From assembly GCF_021347895.1 (NCBI RefSeq), contig NC_067121.1, positions 31,979,974-32,043,973 on the forward strand: 64,000 nt of DNA, read 5' to 3'. Below the pieces are notes generated by a model. That model did no database searches and was not told where the DNA came from. It saw only the letters and a list, made by a program, of their open reading frames with translations. Origin of the DNA: Acanthochromis polyacanthus (Eukaryota; Chordata; Actinopteri; Pomacentridae). Shown piece by piece: positions 33,101 through 46,357 of this stretch. Position 1 is the first letter of the stretch, and each line of letters begins with the position of its first letter. The translations under genes were made by a program, and so were the position numbers.

Positions 33101-36100
33101 GATCGCCAACATAAATTACGGTCATCTTTTCATCCATAATTCTAGATGTGCATCTGTAATTTTCCAATCCAGCGTGTTTACTCTGCCCAGACCAGAGCCT
33201 TAAAATAAAACATCCCACACGCTAAACGCTGCCTGTTTGCAAACAGACTCGTCTCAGACTCACTTCCAGGAACTCAGCTTCTCCTCCTGACCCCTGCTTG
33301 ACTGGGGCCAGACTGAGAATAGGTGTCGTAACCTCATTTCAGAGATTCCCTCTGTAGATCAGATAAATATAACCCCCTCAGCTGATACAGCGTTGCCCGT
33401 TTGAAGAGCGCACAAACGACATGGCTTCCGGCCATCCAGATCACGCTGTCTTGTTCCCTCTGAGCCTGCTGTCGTCATCTTTTTGTCCTTGTACAGTAGC
33501 GTGGAGGTTGTCACTTGGCAAAAGCCACCGCTGGAGTTTCTCACTTAAGAGGCCGACAGTGTTCTCACTCATGTTTATCTGCTTCATAATTTAATCAAGA
33601 ATTGTTGTCTTTTATGCTTTCTGTGTTGCATTCTTCTCATATAGAACCTTGACAACAAACCCAGCGGTTTGTCAGATGCCTGTTTGTTTCTTCTGTCCTG
33701 CAAGCAGAAATCAATAGTGTCACCATGTACAAGGTTTCTGAACACTCTGCCTCCTCCTCAGGTGTCAGCAAGAGAGGTCAAGGTCATGTGAAGCAAAAAT
33801 AAAGTCAGTGCGCTACACATTCAGCTAATTTGTATAAAATCAGTAAAACAATGATGAGAAAATTGATTTGAAGCTGCAACTAATAATTGTTTTCATATGT
33901 GACTGATGCAGATTATTTTTTCACTTGATTGACTTATTGTTCTGTAAAGTATCAAAAATTTGTGAAAAATATCCTTTCTGATAGTTAAGCGGATTTTTTT
34001 TCCCATTATTTGTCTTATCCAACCAGTAGTCAGAACTTCTTCAGATTCATTTTATCAGCAAATTTTTCATGTTTCAGAAATTGCTGATGCTGTTTTTTTT
34101 CATCTTTTTACTACAAACTAAGCAGTAATTGATCATTAAAATGGTTGCAGTCTCAAAATTCACCCTTGAATTCGATCAAAACATAAACAACTAAAGTCAT
34201 TTATATGCAATAAAGTAATATCTATTTGGCTATGCTTCTGGTGTTTGTATTTTTCTGGTCCCTAAGTTTAAAGGGGCACCTCTCTGATTTTACACATGAA
34301 GTTTAGGTTACAACCACACTAGTAGGTTTTCATTTTAAGACACCATTTTAAAATGAAATTGATCTTTGTCTTGATTAACATTTTGCTATTTGCGAAATAA
34401 TCTCTGTGCAAACTAACGCAACTGAAAATGCACATCACAAGTTTATTGATCTTGTTAACGTGTCTTTTTTATATGCTGGGAGACCCACCATGAGTGAAAT
34501 AAGCCATCAGCACCATAGTTGAGCATTTCCACCCTCAGACTGCGGTGAAGAGGGTCTCAAAAACATTGATTCAAACCTCCAATGATTCATACATAACAAT
34601 CTTAAGGAACTTACTGTGCTAACTTTCAGGTTGGGACTTTCGGTATTGTTATCCTGCTTCAAAACTGGTTCCCAGATTGAACACGTATGAGTAGATTTCC
34701 TTGAGATTTAAGATCAAAACAAAGCCTACATTATGATCTGAAAGTTTGAATGACTATTAGAACTACAAGACTGCCTCTACTAGACTCACTATCCAAATGA
34801 CAATGGCAGTTTTGGATACAGTGATGCTTAATCAAACAGTAGCTACTGGCATGACTTGCAGCTAAGAGCTCAAGATGGTGAAAAAACACTATGTGGATAC
34901 CTGTTGTTTGTGTGCACACAGTGACATCCAGCACTACCATAATTATTATTCTGTTGATCACGTACATACAAATAAAAAGTGTGTTCTTAATTTGGTATTG
35001 TCAGGCAGGAACAGTGAGAACTGCAGGCTGTAAAACCAGCATCGTTAATGTCAGAGGGGCCGATCTATTCCTATAATCAGGGTGGTTAAGGTTACCTCTG
35101 GCTTCATTTCCTTTGAAGAATTCTCTGCACTGTTTTGAATTGATACAGCACTGCGCTCACCACTTTCAGCTGCTGCAGACATCCTTTCATCCACGCCGAC
35201 GGCACCGAGCACCGCCTCTCTGCAGGACACCTCGACCACAGAGGGCAGGACACCCCTGACCAGCGAGTCCGTCACCACCTTTTCATCTCCGCCAGCCCAC
35301 ATGGGGAAGGATGCGAGCTCCACGGCCCCCACCTCTACCACACAGCCTCAGTCTGAGTCCCTGACCACAGTTAGCCCTCAGACCTCAACTCCTGGTCGAG
35401 CTCCTGCAGGGCCAACGCACCAGGAGGTCCCATCTGAGCTGAACGTGGGGGATGAAGGTAAGGTGATGGATGGCCAGGGAGAGTTTTCAACCCCTCAGAC
35501 TGATTCATTGCACATTCAAAATTACATCTATTTCTGTCTTGTAGGCCTCAAGAGACCTCACTATCGCTCCAGCTCCCCTCTGGACCCCCTGCTGGCTGGT
35601 TTGCTGTCGGTGTTTATCGTCACCACTGCTGTCGTCTTCGTCGTCCTCTTCCTCAAGTTTCGCCAGCGGACAAACCACCCCGAGTTCCATCGACTGCAGG
35701 ATTTACCGATGGTAAGATACAGTAAACCGCATTAAGGATGTTGAAGTGGTTGAAAGGCCATTCTGTCATCTTTTTACACACAAAGACAGTTTACTTGTCG
35801 TGGGGTGCGTACTCAGCTCGTGTAAAGTTGTACTCTGTAGCTTAAAAGTCAAACTAAAAAATCCCATATTAATGTCCTAAGAATATATCAGCTTTTCCAT
35901 TAGATTCTTGATTTGTACCAGAAAGTGCTGTGTTACAAACTAGGAGGCTGGATTTGATACAAGTGGGCAAACCGGGGAAGGAAGGGTCCAATGAAGGTCA
36001 TATTCTCTATAGAAAAGATGGACAAAGCCACCATGAAGTCATTAGTCGGTGTGTGGAGATTTGGCCATCACCATTTTAGTCTTTTGAAACCGGATGTAAT

Positions 36101-37120
36101 AAATAAGCGATAGATCTGATTGAAGAACTCGAGAGCACTTCACATGGTGATACAGTAGCGACTTGTCACAAAGTAGGCTAACATAATCTGCTTTATCATG
36201 TATTTTTCCTGAATTGAACTATAGTTTCCAAAATAATCATCATGCTGTATCAAAGGAGACTTTAAAGTACTGACTCAGACCATTAACTGTTTAGGAAAAT
36301 ATTTACTGAAGTAACAAATCAAGTGAGAAGTAGGATCATTTTCTCACAGTGTCCTATACAATCAGACTTATTTTTCCAACCAGAGGAGTCGCCCCCTACT
36401 GGCCATTAGAAAGAATGCAGGTGTAAGGCACTTTTACATTTGATTAACTTTTCAAACCCAAATGTCAGGTCAACCTTTTATATACAGTCTGGAAGTCTTT
36501 GAAGGATGCTGCATTTTGAATTGTGCCGCATCCAGATCAGCCAACTTTCCTCTTAGCACTATAGAAGGTTTGAATATCAACTGCGAGCAGAGAGGAAATG
36601 TTGGGTTCAAAGTGGCCTCTCTGTCAGAGGTGGAATCCCTCTCAAGATGTGATTATTGAAAACAGACACAGTTCAGCTTAACTGAGAGAGAGACTAATGA
36701 ATTCCCCACTTTTCAGTTGACAGTTCATTTGACATTTATTAGTACATACATGGAGAGATTCTTGGAGGTGAAAAAGGAACAAACATGAAGTAAACTCACT
36801 TCAAGTGCAGCAGTATCATAGGTAATTTTCTCATTGACTTCCAATATGATCCCTTTTTGAAACAAGTCACCCCCTACTGGCCATTAGTAAGAATGCAATT
36901 CTGTGTGAGTTCCATATTTGCTTTACTTTTCAAAACTTGAGGTTCTGTCCGTTGTTAATCTGTGCTCATACTGTGATTTGCTATACTTCGCTGATTTGTT
37001 TTTAAGATATATTAATCCATGTGTACTTGCTCTACACCACAGTCCAGATTTTCTTGTTTTGATCGTCTCCTCCAGGATGATCTGATGGAGGACACACCAC
37101 TCTCCAGGTACTCCTACTGA
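30179..37120 (+). CDS. Mucin-like single-pass type I membrane protein, unnamed
   Basis: I do not recognise a named family. Five exons join in frame to 294 residues: 30179-30245, 32759-33076, 35170-35457, 35545-35711, 37076-37120. Residues 1 to about 20 (MRFGIQLVFCVSVLLTGASQ) form a clear signal peptide. Residues 23-224 are rich in Ser, Thr and Pro with few hydrophobics and almost no Cys, typical of an O-glycosylated stalk. Residues 240-261 (LLAGLLSVFIVTTAVVFVVLFL) form one membrane helix followed by KFRQR. The cytoplasmic tail of about 33 residues contains EFHRLQDLPMDDLMEDTPL and ends RYSY. Consistent reading phase at all four junctions supports a real gene. Retention of intron 4 would give a short alternative end (RYSKPH). 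By form it could be a small sialomucin or adhesion molecule, but function is open. Confidence 0.8.
30990..31472 (+). mobile_element. Left part of an hAT-like fish repeat
   Basis: It contains AGCAGTGGTGGAAAAGGAC and GTACTGTACTCAAGTAC, the hallmark start of an abundant teleost repeat usually classed as hAT. The matching right part lies at 32065-32300, on the other side of the TIR element at 31482-32055. Family membership is from recall of the typical sequence, not a search. Confidence 0.55.
31482..32055. mobile_element. TIR transposon with 9-bp target duplication and a RecQ-like fragment
   Basis: The ends TAGCCTAGCCACGCTAGACC (left) and, read in reverse, TAGCCTAGCGGCGCTAGAC (right) are inverted repeats. 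ATTCACACC occurs immediately outside both ends (31473-31481 and 32056-32064), so this is a precise insertion with a 9-bp duplication. A minus-strand open frame inside resembles the N-terminus of a RecQ helicase. Nine-base duplications are typical of Mutator-like elements, while 8-bp ones fit hAT, P or Zisupton, so the superfamily stays open. A partial copy lies at 654-805. Confidence 0.8.
31638..31832 (-). pseudogene. RecQ-helicase-like N-terminal fragment inside the transposon
   Basis: The 64-residue frame reads from MATALKDLKLKFNLKDKQRT through the Walker A region LTPTGYGKSLIYQLAPLVGK. The order of a motif-0-like KDKQ..AL segment followed by PTGxGKS matches the start of RecQ-family ATPase domains. 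Everything after motif I is missing, including the DEAH box and the helicase C domain, so it cannot be an active helicase. It may have been captured from a host or transposon-encoded gene. Confidence 0.6.
32065..32300 (+). mobile_element. Right part of the interrupted hAT-like repeat
   Basis: It continues the repeat begun at 30990, with CAGCAGCTACAACAGTAACAT and, near the end, TTTACTTAAGTAGAAAGTTT and GAACTTTTACATGTAATGGAG. These motifs are typical of the right half of the same fish repeat. Confidence 0.5.
33077..35169. other. Intron 2 of the mucin-like gene
   Basis: Non-coding between exons 32759-33076 and 35170-35457. I see no recognisable gene or bounded repeat in it. Confidence 0.5.
36360..36940. 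repeat. Two copies of a short dispersed repeat block
   Basis: CGCCCCCTACTGGCCATTAG at about 36390 recurs as CACCCCCTACTGGCCATTAG at about 36868, each followed by AAGAATGCA and a stretch ending near CTTTTCAAA. A related form, ending in TATACAGTCTGTG, lies at about 54100-54197. It is in intron 4 of the mucin-like gene. The family is not identified. Confidence 0.45.
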
Positions 37121-38567
37121 TGGAAGCTCCTACCCTGTCCATCCCTTCCAGCACTCAGAACAGAAGCAAACTGAACACCAAAGGAAGAATATTTTGGATG
37201 TAAGCAGAACCTTCGCCCTGAAGCAGCTGCATCTCTTCTGATGGGTTTCCTTTTGTCACTGAGTGTTTAGGATCTTGAAATGGGAATCTTTCAAATGGGA
37301 GGTTTCAGAGTCACTTCAACTTTCTTCCACATTCCCTTTAAAATTCTGGAGACCTTCAGTCTGGTGGGAACTTTTCTTTCTTTCCTGAGTCCGATTAATT
37401 GCACCTCTGCACTCCTGACTGACTCCTCATGTACGCACAGCACTTTAATGTGGCACAAATGGTCACACCGCCCCCTAGGGGATATCTAAGGTAATGTGGA
37501 TCAAGGTTGCATGAAGTCCTCCATAACATTACAGTATTACTGTTATGATAAATGTCAAAACAACCTCAGGGTATCGACCAAGAAATTAGACATTTGGAGA
37601 CATAGAATGAATAAGGATAGGAAGTGCTTTGAGACACATGAGCAAGTTGACAAAATGTGTGTTCCCGGACCCACATATCTCTGAATTGACATAAAAGTAA
37701 GAAAAAGTGCTTAAAAACAGCCCAACATAGCACTCATAACTGCAGTCATGCCCCACAGTTGGGGATGAATTCAACATGCTCAAGATTCTCTCGAGCCATA
37801 TGACATCTCCAGCCATTTTGAAGAAACGCTCTCAAGTCAGCAGAACAATGCATCCACCATAGATGCAAAAAATACACATTTTCAGGACAATAGTGCACCC
37901 AAGAGACGTGCATGTTTATATCAGGTTGTTATGTGAAAATTGGTTTCCCAAAAAAGGAGTCACATCAATCAAAGCAATCAGAAATGCAGAAATATATCTT
38001 TAAAACAAGCCAGGATGTACAGCAACTCCTGACGATGCCACAAATCAGCAAAAACGCAGAAAGCTAAAACACTATATAAGACACCGAAACTGAAAATGTT
38101 TTGTTCAGAAAAATCATGATACATTAAAGAAACAATTCAGCTGCAAGACCAGAGATCCATGTCCTCATTCATTCTCAAAGGTGATAGTCTTTAACACAGT
38201 TATATTTTACGTTTGGATTGTTGAGCCTGATGTGAGTCCTCTTGAAAATGTTTGCATTAATACTAGATTTAAACATGCACATGTCTCTTAGTGGCCTTAA
38301 TTATTACAGTGTGGAATTTTGTATTTCTATGTAGTTGTTATGCTTTTCAATGGGACACTTTAAGGAGCTTGTATCAGACGTGGGCTACGTATTGTATTAT
38401 TTCTGTACGCTGCTGACTTGAAGGAGTGTCTTCAACAGGATTTCTGTTTTCAGTGTGCGAGACCCATCTCCAAAACAACTGTGCTCTATGATGCAGTTAT
38501 GAGCTGTATTGTAGCCTGTATTTAAGCACTATGCCAGTTTATAATTATTGTATGTTGACAAATATCC
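37121..38567. other. Downstream of the mucin-like gene, probable 3' UTR
   Basis: No coding exon is recognised after the TGA at 37118-37120. A late candidate AATAAA lies at 39752-39757, but a 2.6-kb 3' UTR crossing two repeats would be needed, so the true end is unclear. Confidence 0.35.
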
Positions 38568-38569
38568 TG

Positions 38570-38908
38570 GACTGCACAGAGGCTTGGTGGTTAGCACTTT
38601 TTCCCTGCAGTTAGGAGATCCCTGGTTTGTGTCCCGGCCCTCCTGGGATCTTTCTGCTTGGCGTTTGCATGTTCTCCCTGTGCATGCCTGGGTTTCTCCG
38701 GCTTCCTCCCACAGTCCAAAAACATGCTGAGGTTAATTGGTGATTCTAAATTGTCCGTAGGTGTGAATGTGAGTGTGATTGTATGTGTAGCCCTGTGATA
38801 GACCTGTCCAGGTGTCCCCTGCCTTCGTCCTAAGTCAGCTGGGATAGACTCCAGCCCCCCAGCGACCCTAATGAGGATTAAGCGGTGTAAAGATGATGGA
38901 TGGAGAAA
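38570..38908 (+). repeat. Dispersed fish retroposon-like repeat, second copy
   Basis: Same organisation as 5062-5412: GGACTGCACAG start, CTTCCTCCCACAGTCCAAAA, a GTGAATGTGAGTGTGATTGT block, and a GATGATGGATGGA tail. This copy looks better preserved. Confidence 0.65.
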
Positions 38909-39027
38909 TATCCTTTGAAGCAAAAAAATCATTGCAGAGTTGATATGTGTATGGGAACTGGCTTTTTCCACTAAGCTGACGGTCTGGGATATTTGATTTT
39001 GTGCACCACATAGGAGACCAAGCCAGT

Positions 39028-39028
<1 letters not shown>

Positions 39029-39103
<75 letters not shown>
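39029..39103. repeat. (GT)n microsatellite
   Basis: About 37 uninterrupted GT units between the retroposon copy and the mgst3 3' side. Open frames read through it are simple-repeat artefacts. Confidence 0.95.
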
Positions 39104-39106
<3 letters not shown>

Positions 39107-40622
39107 CCTTCCACTCAGAGTTGCCAACATGCCCCAACTATTTTGGAATATTGATTACGATCCCCGAGGTGACCAAATGTGAACAAAGTGCACTTTCAAA
39201 CCAAATTGCCAGGTTGCACGTGTTGTCTTAAAGCAGAGCTCTTGCAGAAAATCTACACATGAAAATCAAGCCACTCGGCATTCAATTGTTCAAATTTATT
39301 TAACCTAAAGTACTTGTGGAAGTGGTTGCAGCCTTTATTGTGTAGTTATACGTGGTTATGGAAGTAGTCAGATGCAGGTATATAAATACTGAGTTTAGCT
39401 ATTCTGGTTTTGATAATTAATGCTTATGCCACTAACAGCCACAGAGAGGAGACCTCGCTACACTAAATACTTTAATCAGGGCAAACTGTAAAGGTTAAAC
39501 ACACTGTTGTTTAATTTGCTGTAAAATTCATATATATGAAGAATGTTTAACATAAAGACAGTGAGAAAGCTGCATTGGGGGAGTTTGCTACCTGTGTTTG
39601 TATTAGGTGGAGTATCATGCAGATGTGCAGGAACTAAGTTATGTCAAAAGTTTTAACCTTGTGTTACTTTACCGTCAAGTGGCAATGGTGATGTGTGACA
39701 ATATGCCTTCGAATTGTAAGAATTTATTGACTTAAAGATTTCCTGTTTGATAATAAAATATAAATCACCAGAGGGTGTGTCTGCTTAAATACATCAGAAA
39801 ATGAAAACCTGTGGGCGAGCTCTTGAGCGTTATGCTGTCATTCTAATCTGTACAAAAGCCAGTTTCTTTTGTCCGATATGATTAAGTTGTGGGAGTGGCG
39901 TGCCCTCCACAGCTCTGTGGGGTTAGAGCTCCTGTCTGGACTCGCAATGCAGACTTTGGACAATCATTCAGCTTCAAAAAGAAGACAAAAGACAGCCGCT
40001 CCCTTTACACACATACAACCCGACGTTAATATTCAATCAGTACCCATAAAACATCCAGCAAGAATGAGTTCATGGCCAATGTTGAATATTTAATGAACAA
40101 AAAACTCAAGAAAATAACAGTTGGAATTAAGATTTTTTTTTAATTGACAAAAGCAATACATTTAACCATTTTTAGTAATTCACCAATATACAAAATCTGT
40201 TTGTCAGTTTGAAAAAACTAGAGTGATATTTTATCCCCAAGTGCATCAAACTTTGGGGGTAAGTTTCTCCTCTGGAACTGACTTTTGTAATACAGCATCT
40301 TCCCCATTTCATTGCAACAATACACATGATATTAAAAGTGCGTGGCCTGTTGGTTACAACTTCTAAATCAGGGTGGAGTTATGAAGACAAACTGACAGCT
40401 GCTGTGCATGATGGGAGTGCCAACCTGCGACACGACCAGTATCTACATTAGGTTTGTCTCTCTTCTGCAGAACCGGTCGGGTCACATGACAACACGAGCT
40501 TGGTATGACTTTGACTGTTATACCGGCCACACAGATTAGCACACGTGTTGCAATGTTTACACGATGTATAGCTGCTATGATTAGAATAATGATTGAGGGA
40601 GCCCCGCCTGAGGTCTTTGTCC

Positions 40623-42924
<2,302 letters not shown>

Positions 42925-43112
42925 TTACAAGACAAAGAACTTGCAACAAAGCGAAATAAACACGCAGGACACCCGACCACCGCACAGCAAGGTCGACTTA
43001 GAAACCGAACCGAAGGTCAAATGAGGTCATGAAACAACGCCATACTTTCTTAGAGCACCTCTAAAAGCAAAACGTATTTCTGATAAATCACAGCAACTCG
43101 CAGGAGTGTTAC

Positions 43113-43250
43113 CTGGAAGGTACAAGCTAGCTTAACAGCTGTAGGACTCCGGTGGAAACACGCCGACAGACCGAGCTCACTGACTATTCAAATGTGTCCC
43201 TACAGACTTATGTAACGCCGATGGAGGGTGTGGTGGAGTCCACTGTGTGT
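43113..43250 (-). promoter_or_regulatory. mgst3: Probable non-coding first exon and promoter of mgst3
   Basis: On the minus strand a donor CAG/GTAACA at 43113/43112 can pair with the acceptor TTTTGCAG just before 42817, leaving 10 nt of leader before the ATG at 42807. The sequence around 43120-43570 is GC-richer than its surroundings. The transcription start is not determined. Confidence 0.4.
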
Positions 43251-44032
43251 CTGTCGGTCCAGTTTACTCTGTTTTATGGCGAATATGTGCTAAAGGTTGG
43301 AGTTGCAGCCTGAGACTCGGCAGGAACTGAAATGTTCCCCCTCGCAGATATGTGCTCCCCACTTAATTCCACTCGTTTTAAACGCTTAGGCTAACCCGAA
43401 ACTTACCTTAATTAGGTCCGTTTCTGTCGCAACAGTGCCCTGAGATATTTAAAGTGTGCTAAATTTCACGATAAGATCAGTTTTTATTTTGCAGTTGTAG
43501 TTCACCGCCGAAACATTTCCTCTAATAATCGGTTCCACTTATCTGACATGCGCAGTAAGACCGCAGGTGAGCCGCGCGGCTACAGTATGCTGGCTTCCAT
43601 GACAACCTGTGAATAAGCAGCAGCAGCAGCAGTTTGTTTGGATGTTAACTCTCAGTCCAGCTGTGTTTAGAGTTTGTCCCGATACCTGGAACCGTTTGAA
43701 GTCATTTCAGAATGGAAAAAAAAATAATGTAAAAGTTGTTTCTATTCAAAAAATTTTGTGTCACTCGCTCATACAGTAAATGTAGTGAAATGCAAAATGA
43801 CTGCTCTAAAGACTGTGCAATAACAATAATTCATGATAAAAAAAGAACAATACTTCAAAAAGAAACAATAAAGGAAAACGTTAGAGTGACATAAATAATT
43901 GGAAGGTAGAGATCTTATTGATCAAATGATGTAAAGTATGCTTAGCCCATGTTAAACATTAATATCGTAGTGAATGCAACCTAACCAGATAAGTGGTTGT
44001 CAAATAGTGTGCCTTGGAATTATTCTTATTTA
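43251..44032. other. Intergenic, between mgst3 and the Tc1 element
   Basis: The first 350 bp probably belong to the mgst3 promoter. After the short (CAG)n run at about 43618-43632 the sequence is AT-rich and shows no feature. Confidence 0.4.
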
Positions 44033-44927
44033 CAGTGGGTACAGAAAGTATTCAGACCCCTTGAAATTTTTCACTCTCTGTGTCATTGCAGCCATTTGCC
44101 AAAATCAAAAAAGTTTGTTTTATTTCTCATTAATGTATACTTAGCAGGCCATCTTGACAGAAAAAAAACAGAAATGTAGAAATTTTTGCAAATTTATTAA
44201 AAAAGAAAAACTGAAATATCACATGGTCAGAAGTATTCAGACCCTGTGCTCAGTAGAAGCACCCTTTTCAGCTAGTACAGCCATGAGTCTTCTTGGGAAT
44301 GACGCAACAAGTTTTTCACACCTGGATTTGGGGATCCTCTGCCATTCTTCTTTGCAGATCCTCTCCAGTTCTGTCAGGTTGGATGGTGAACGTTGGTGGA
44401 CAGACATTTTGAGGTCTCTCCAGAGATGCTCAATTGGGTTTAGGTCAGGGCTCTGACTGGGCCAGTCAAGAACGGTCACAGAGTTGTTCTGAAGCCACTC
44501 CTTTGTTATTTTAGCTGTGTGCTTAGGGTCATTGTCCTGTTGAAAGGTGAACCTTCGGCCCAGTCTGAGGTCCTGAGCGCTCTGGAAGAGGTTATCCTCC
44601 AGGATATCTCTGTACTTGGCCGCATTCATCCTTCCTTCAATTGCAACCAGTCGTCCTCTCGAGGAGGATCAGAAGAAATGGACATCATGTGAGTTAAATA
44701 TGAATGTCGCTGCCAAGGGTGTGAATACTTCTGACCATGTGATATTTCAGTTTTTCTTTTTTAATAAATTTGCAAAAATTTCTACATTTCTGTTTTTTTC
44801 TGTCAAGATGGGGTGCTGAGTGTACATTAATGAGAAATAAAATGAACTTTTTTGATTTTGGCAAATGGCTGCAATGACACAGAGAGTGAAAAATTTCAAG
44901 GGGTCTGAATACTTTCCGTACCCACTG
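44033..44927 (-). mobile_element. Internally deleted Tc1-like transposon
   Basis: The terminal repeat CAGTGGGTACAGAAAGTATT on the left is mirrored as CAGTGGGTACGGAAAGTATT on the right, and TA lies outside both ends. The inverted similarity extends inward about 200 bp at each side. The minus strand keeps the 3' half of a transposase. At 895 bp it is well short of the roughly 1.6 kb of an intact Tc1 element. Confidence 0.88.
44237..44629 (-). pseudogene. C-terminal half of a Tc1-like transposase
   Basis: The 130-residue frame contains FTFQQDNDPKHTAKITKEWL, which holds the second catalytic Asp, and SQSPDLNPIEHLWRDLK, which holds the third acidic residue of the DDE triad. The paired DNA-binding domains and the first catalytic Asp are absent, so it cannot transpose on its own. 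The N-terminal part was lost by internal deletion near 44630-44700. Confidence 0.85.
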
Positions 44928-45685
44928 TATAATGATTTACAGAGCTATAATCATGTGTAAAGGATTTCTTTCAAAATATGTATTTTCAAAAATTGCATTA
45001 CATGTAGTATGGGTGAGTGACCAGAGGAAAACAGTCATTCACCCATACGTAACATGTGTGTGTAATAATAATCAGAGCAAATCAGTTGACTGATTCTTTC
45101 CATAGCCTAATCTGTAACTACAGCACCTTAGCAATACATACCAATAAAATGTATGTGTTTCCTTAAACAACTTGCAGAATAAAGACTGTCTTTGGAGAGG
45201 ATGATGTGATGGCATTTGGATGGTCACCTCCTTGTCTCTTTGTTTTTTCCAGAGCCTGATGCTGTCCGACCGATCATCATATCCAACACAGCTTCTGTTT
45301 ATGTGACAGCTTTTACTGCGGAGGTAATCCTGTTTTATTACAGTCATTTGAACTTGGGCATAGCAGGCACAGGTGTGAGTCCAGTAGCATCCATGATGCT
45401 CCGGTTCTCTTGAAGTGGCCCACTAAAGCATGCCAGTGAGCCAGTTCACAATAACAGGGCACAGATCCAGAGGGCAGATTTTTCTCTTGCTGATGGAACA
45501 AAACCAAACAATCTGCCCTGTGGTGAGGTGAACAGGGATTTAACAGGGCTTCCTGTATCACATATCAGGTCAGGCAGAGGTATGTAAAGCACTGTGAAAG
45601 GTCTCATTTATCAACAGACGTATACTGCATGAGCTGCTGACACGGGTCTGCATTCATGAAGCCATTTTAGATGTTACCATGTACA

Positions 45686-46357
45686 CTGACAGTCAATAGA
45701 AACTTTGAGACCATATTTTTCAACATAATTTTTATTTTGAAGCCCGAAACTGGATTTTCTTCATATGAATCATTTGTTTAGCATATTGGCATACAGAAAC
45801 AAAAATTTTAAGTTTCAAGAGTGATTTCAAAATAAAGAATTTCACAAAAGAAAACGGCACCTGCCAAACACAAAGTCACAACAGTCAATACAGAGTATTG
45901 CCTCCATTTGCTTCGATGCAGGCAGCAATCCGTCGGCGCATGCTTTGGACCAGGCTTCTGATTGTGGGTTGGGAACAGCCCATACGCCTGGCTACATCAC
46001 TGTAGCTCAAACCGGCCTCCACCATACCCAGTGCCCGGAGACGTTGTTCATGTGATAGACGCGGCATGATGCTGTTCACTGGACTAACAATGGTGGCCTT
46101 TTTTGGGCCTTTATATAGGCCTTCAAAACCCATTCTCAAATTGTGCAGATACTCACTGAGTATTGCTTGGTGTGTATTTGGTTCACTTTTGCAAAGTGAC
46201 CAACCCATGTGCAATGAATGATGACAAAATGACAACTCATCATTATCTCAACTACCAGGGCACAAGATCATCAGTAAATCCACAATGAATAATTACAACC
46301 CCCCTACAAGTAGAATTCTGCGTACATTTTTACCTCAAAGTTTCTATTGACTGTCAG
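45686..46357 (-). mobile_element. Internally deleted mariner/Tc1-like element
   Basis: The ends CTGACAGTCAATAGAAACTTTG and their exact reverse at 46336-46357 are terminal inverted repeats. TA follows the right end (46358-46359); the left flank is decayed. The 672 bp hold one short minus-strand frame that joins the start and the end of a transposase. Confidence 0.8.
45885..46067 (-). pseudogene. Transposase remnant: helix-turn-helix fused to the C-terminus
   Basis: A 60-residue frame starts MPRLSHEQRLRALGMVEAG and continues SYSDVARRMGCSQPTIRSL, a typical HTH of mariner/Tc1 transposases. It then jumps to MRRRIAACIEANGGNTLY, which resembles the extreme C-terminus of such proteins. The whole catalytic domain is missing, but the frame is intact across the junction. 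The frame stays open upstream of this Met, but only this part has transposase similarity. Confidence 0.7.

Noticed and set aside
35051..35690. Minus-strand frames opposite the mucin-like exons
   Set aside because: They are shadows of the Ser/Thr/Pro-rich sense frame, with acidic runs produced by its codons.
38591..39137. 179- and 89-codon frames with Thr-His runs
   Set aside because: They come from the retroposon-like repeat joined to the GT microsatellite.
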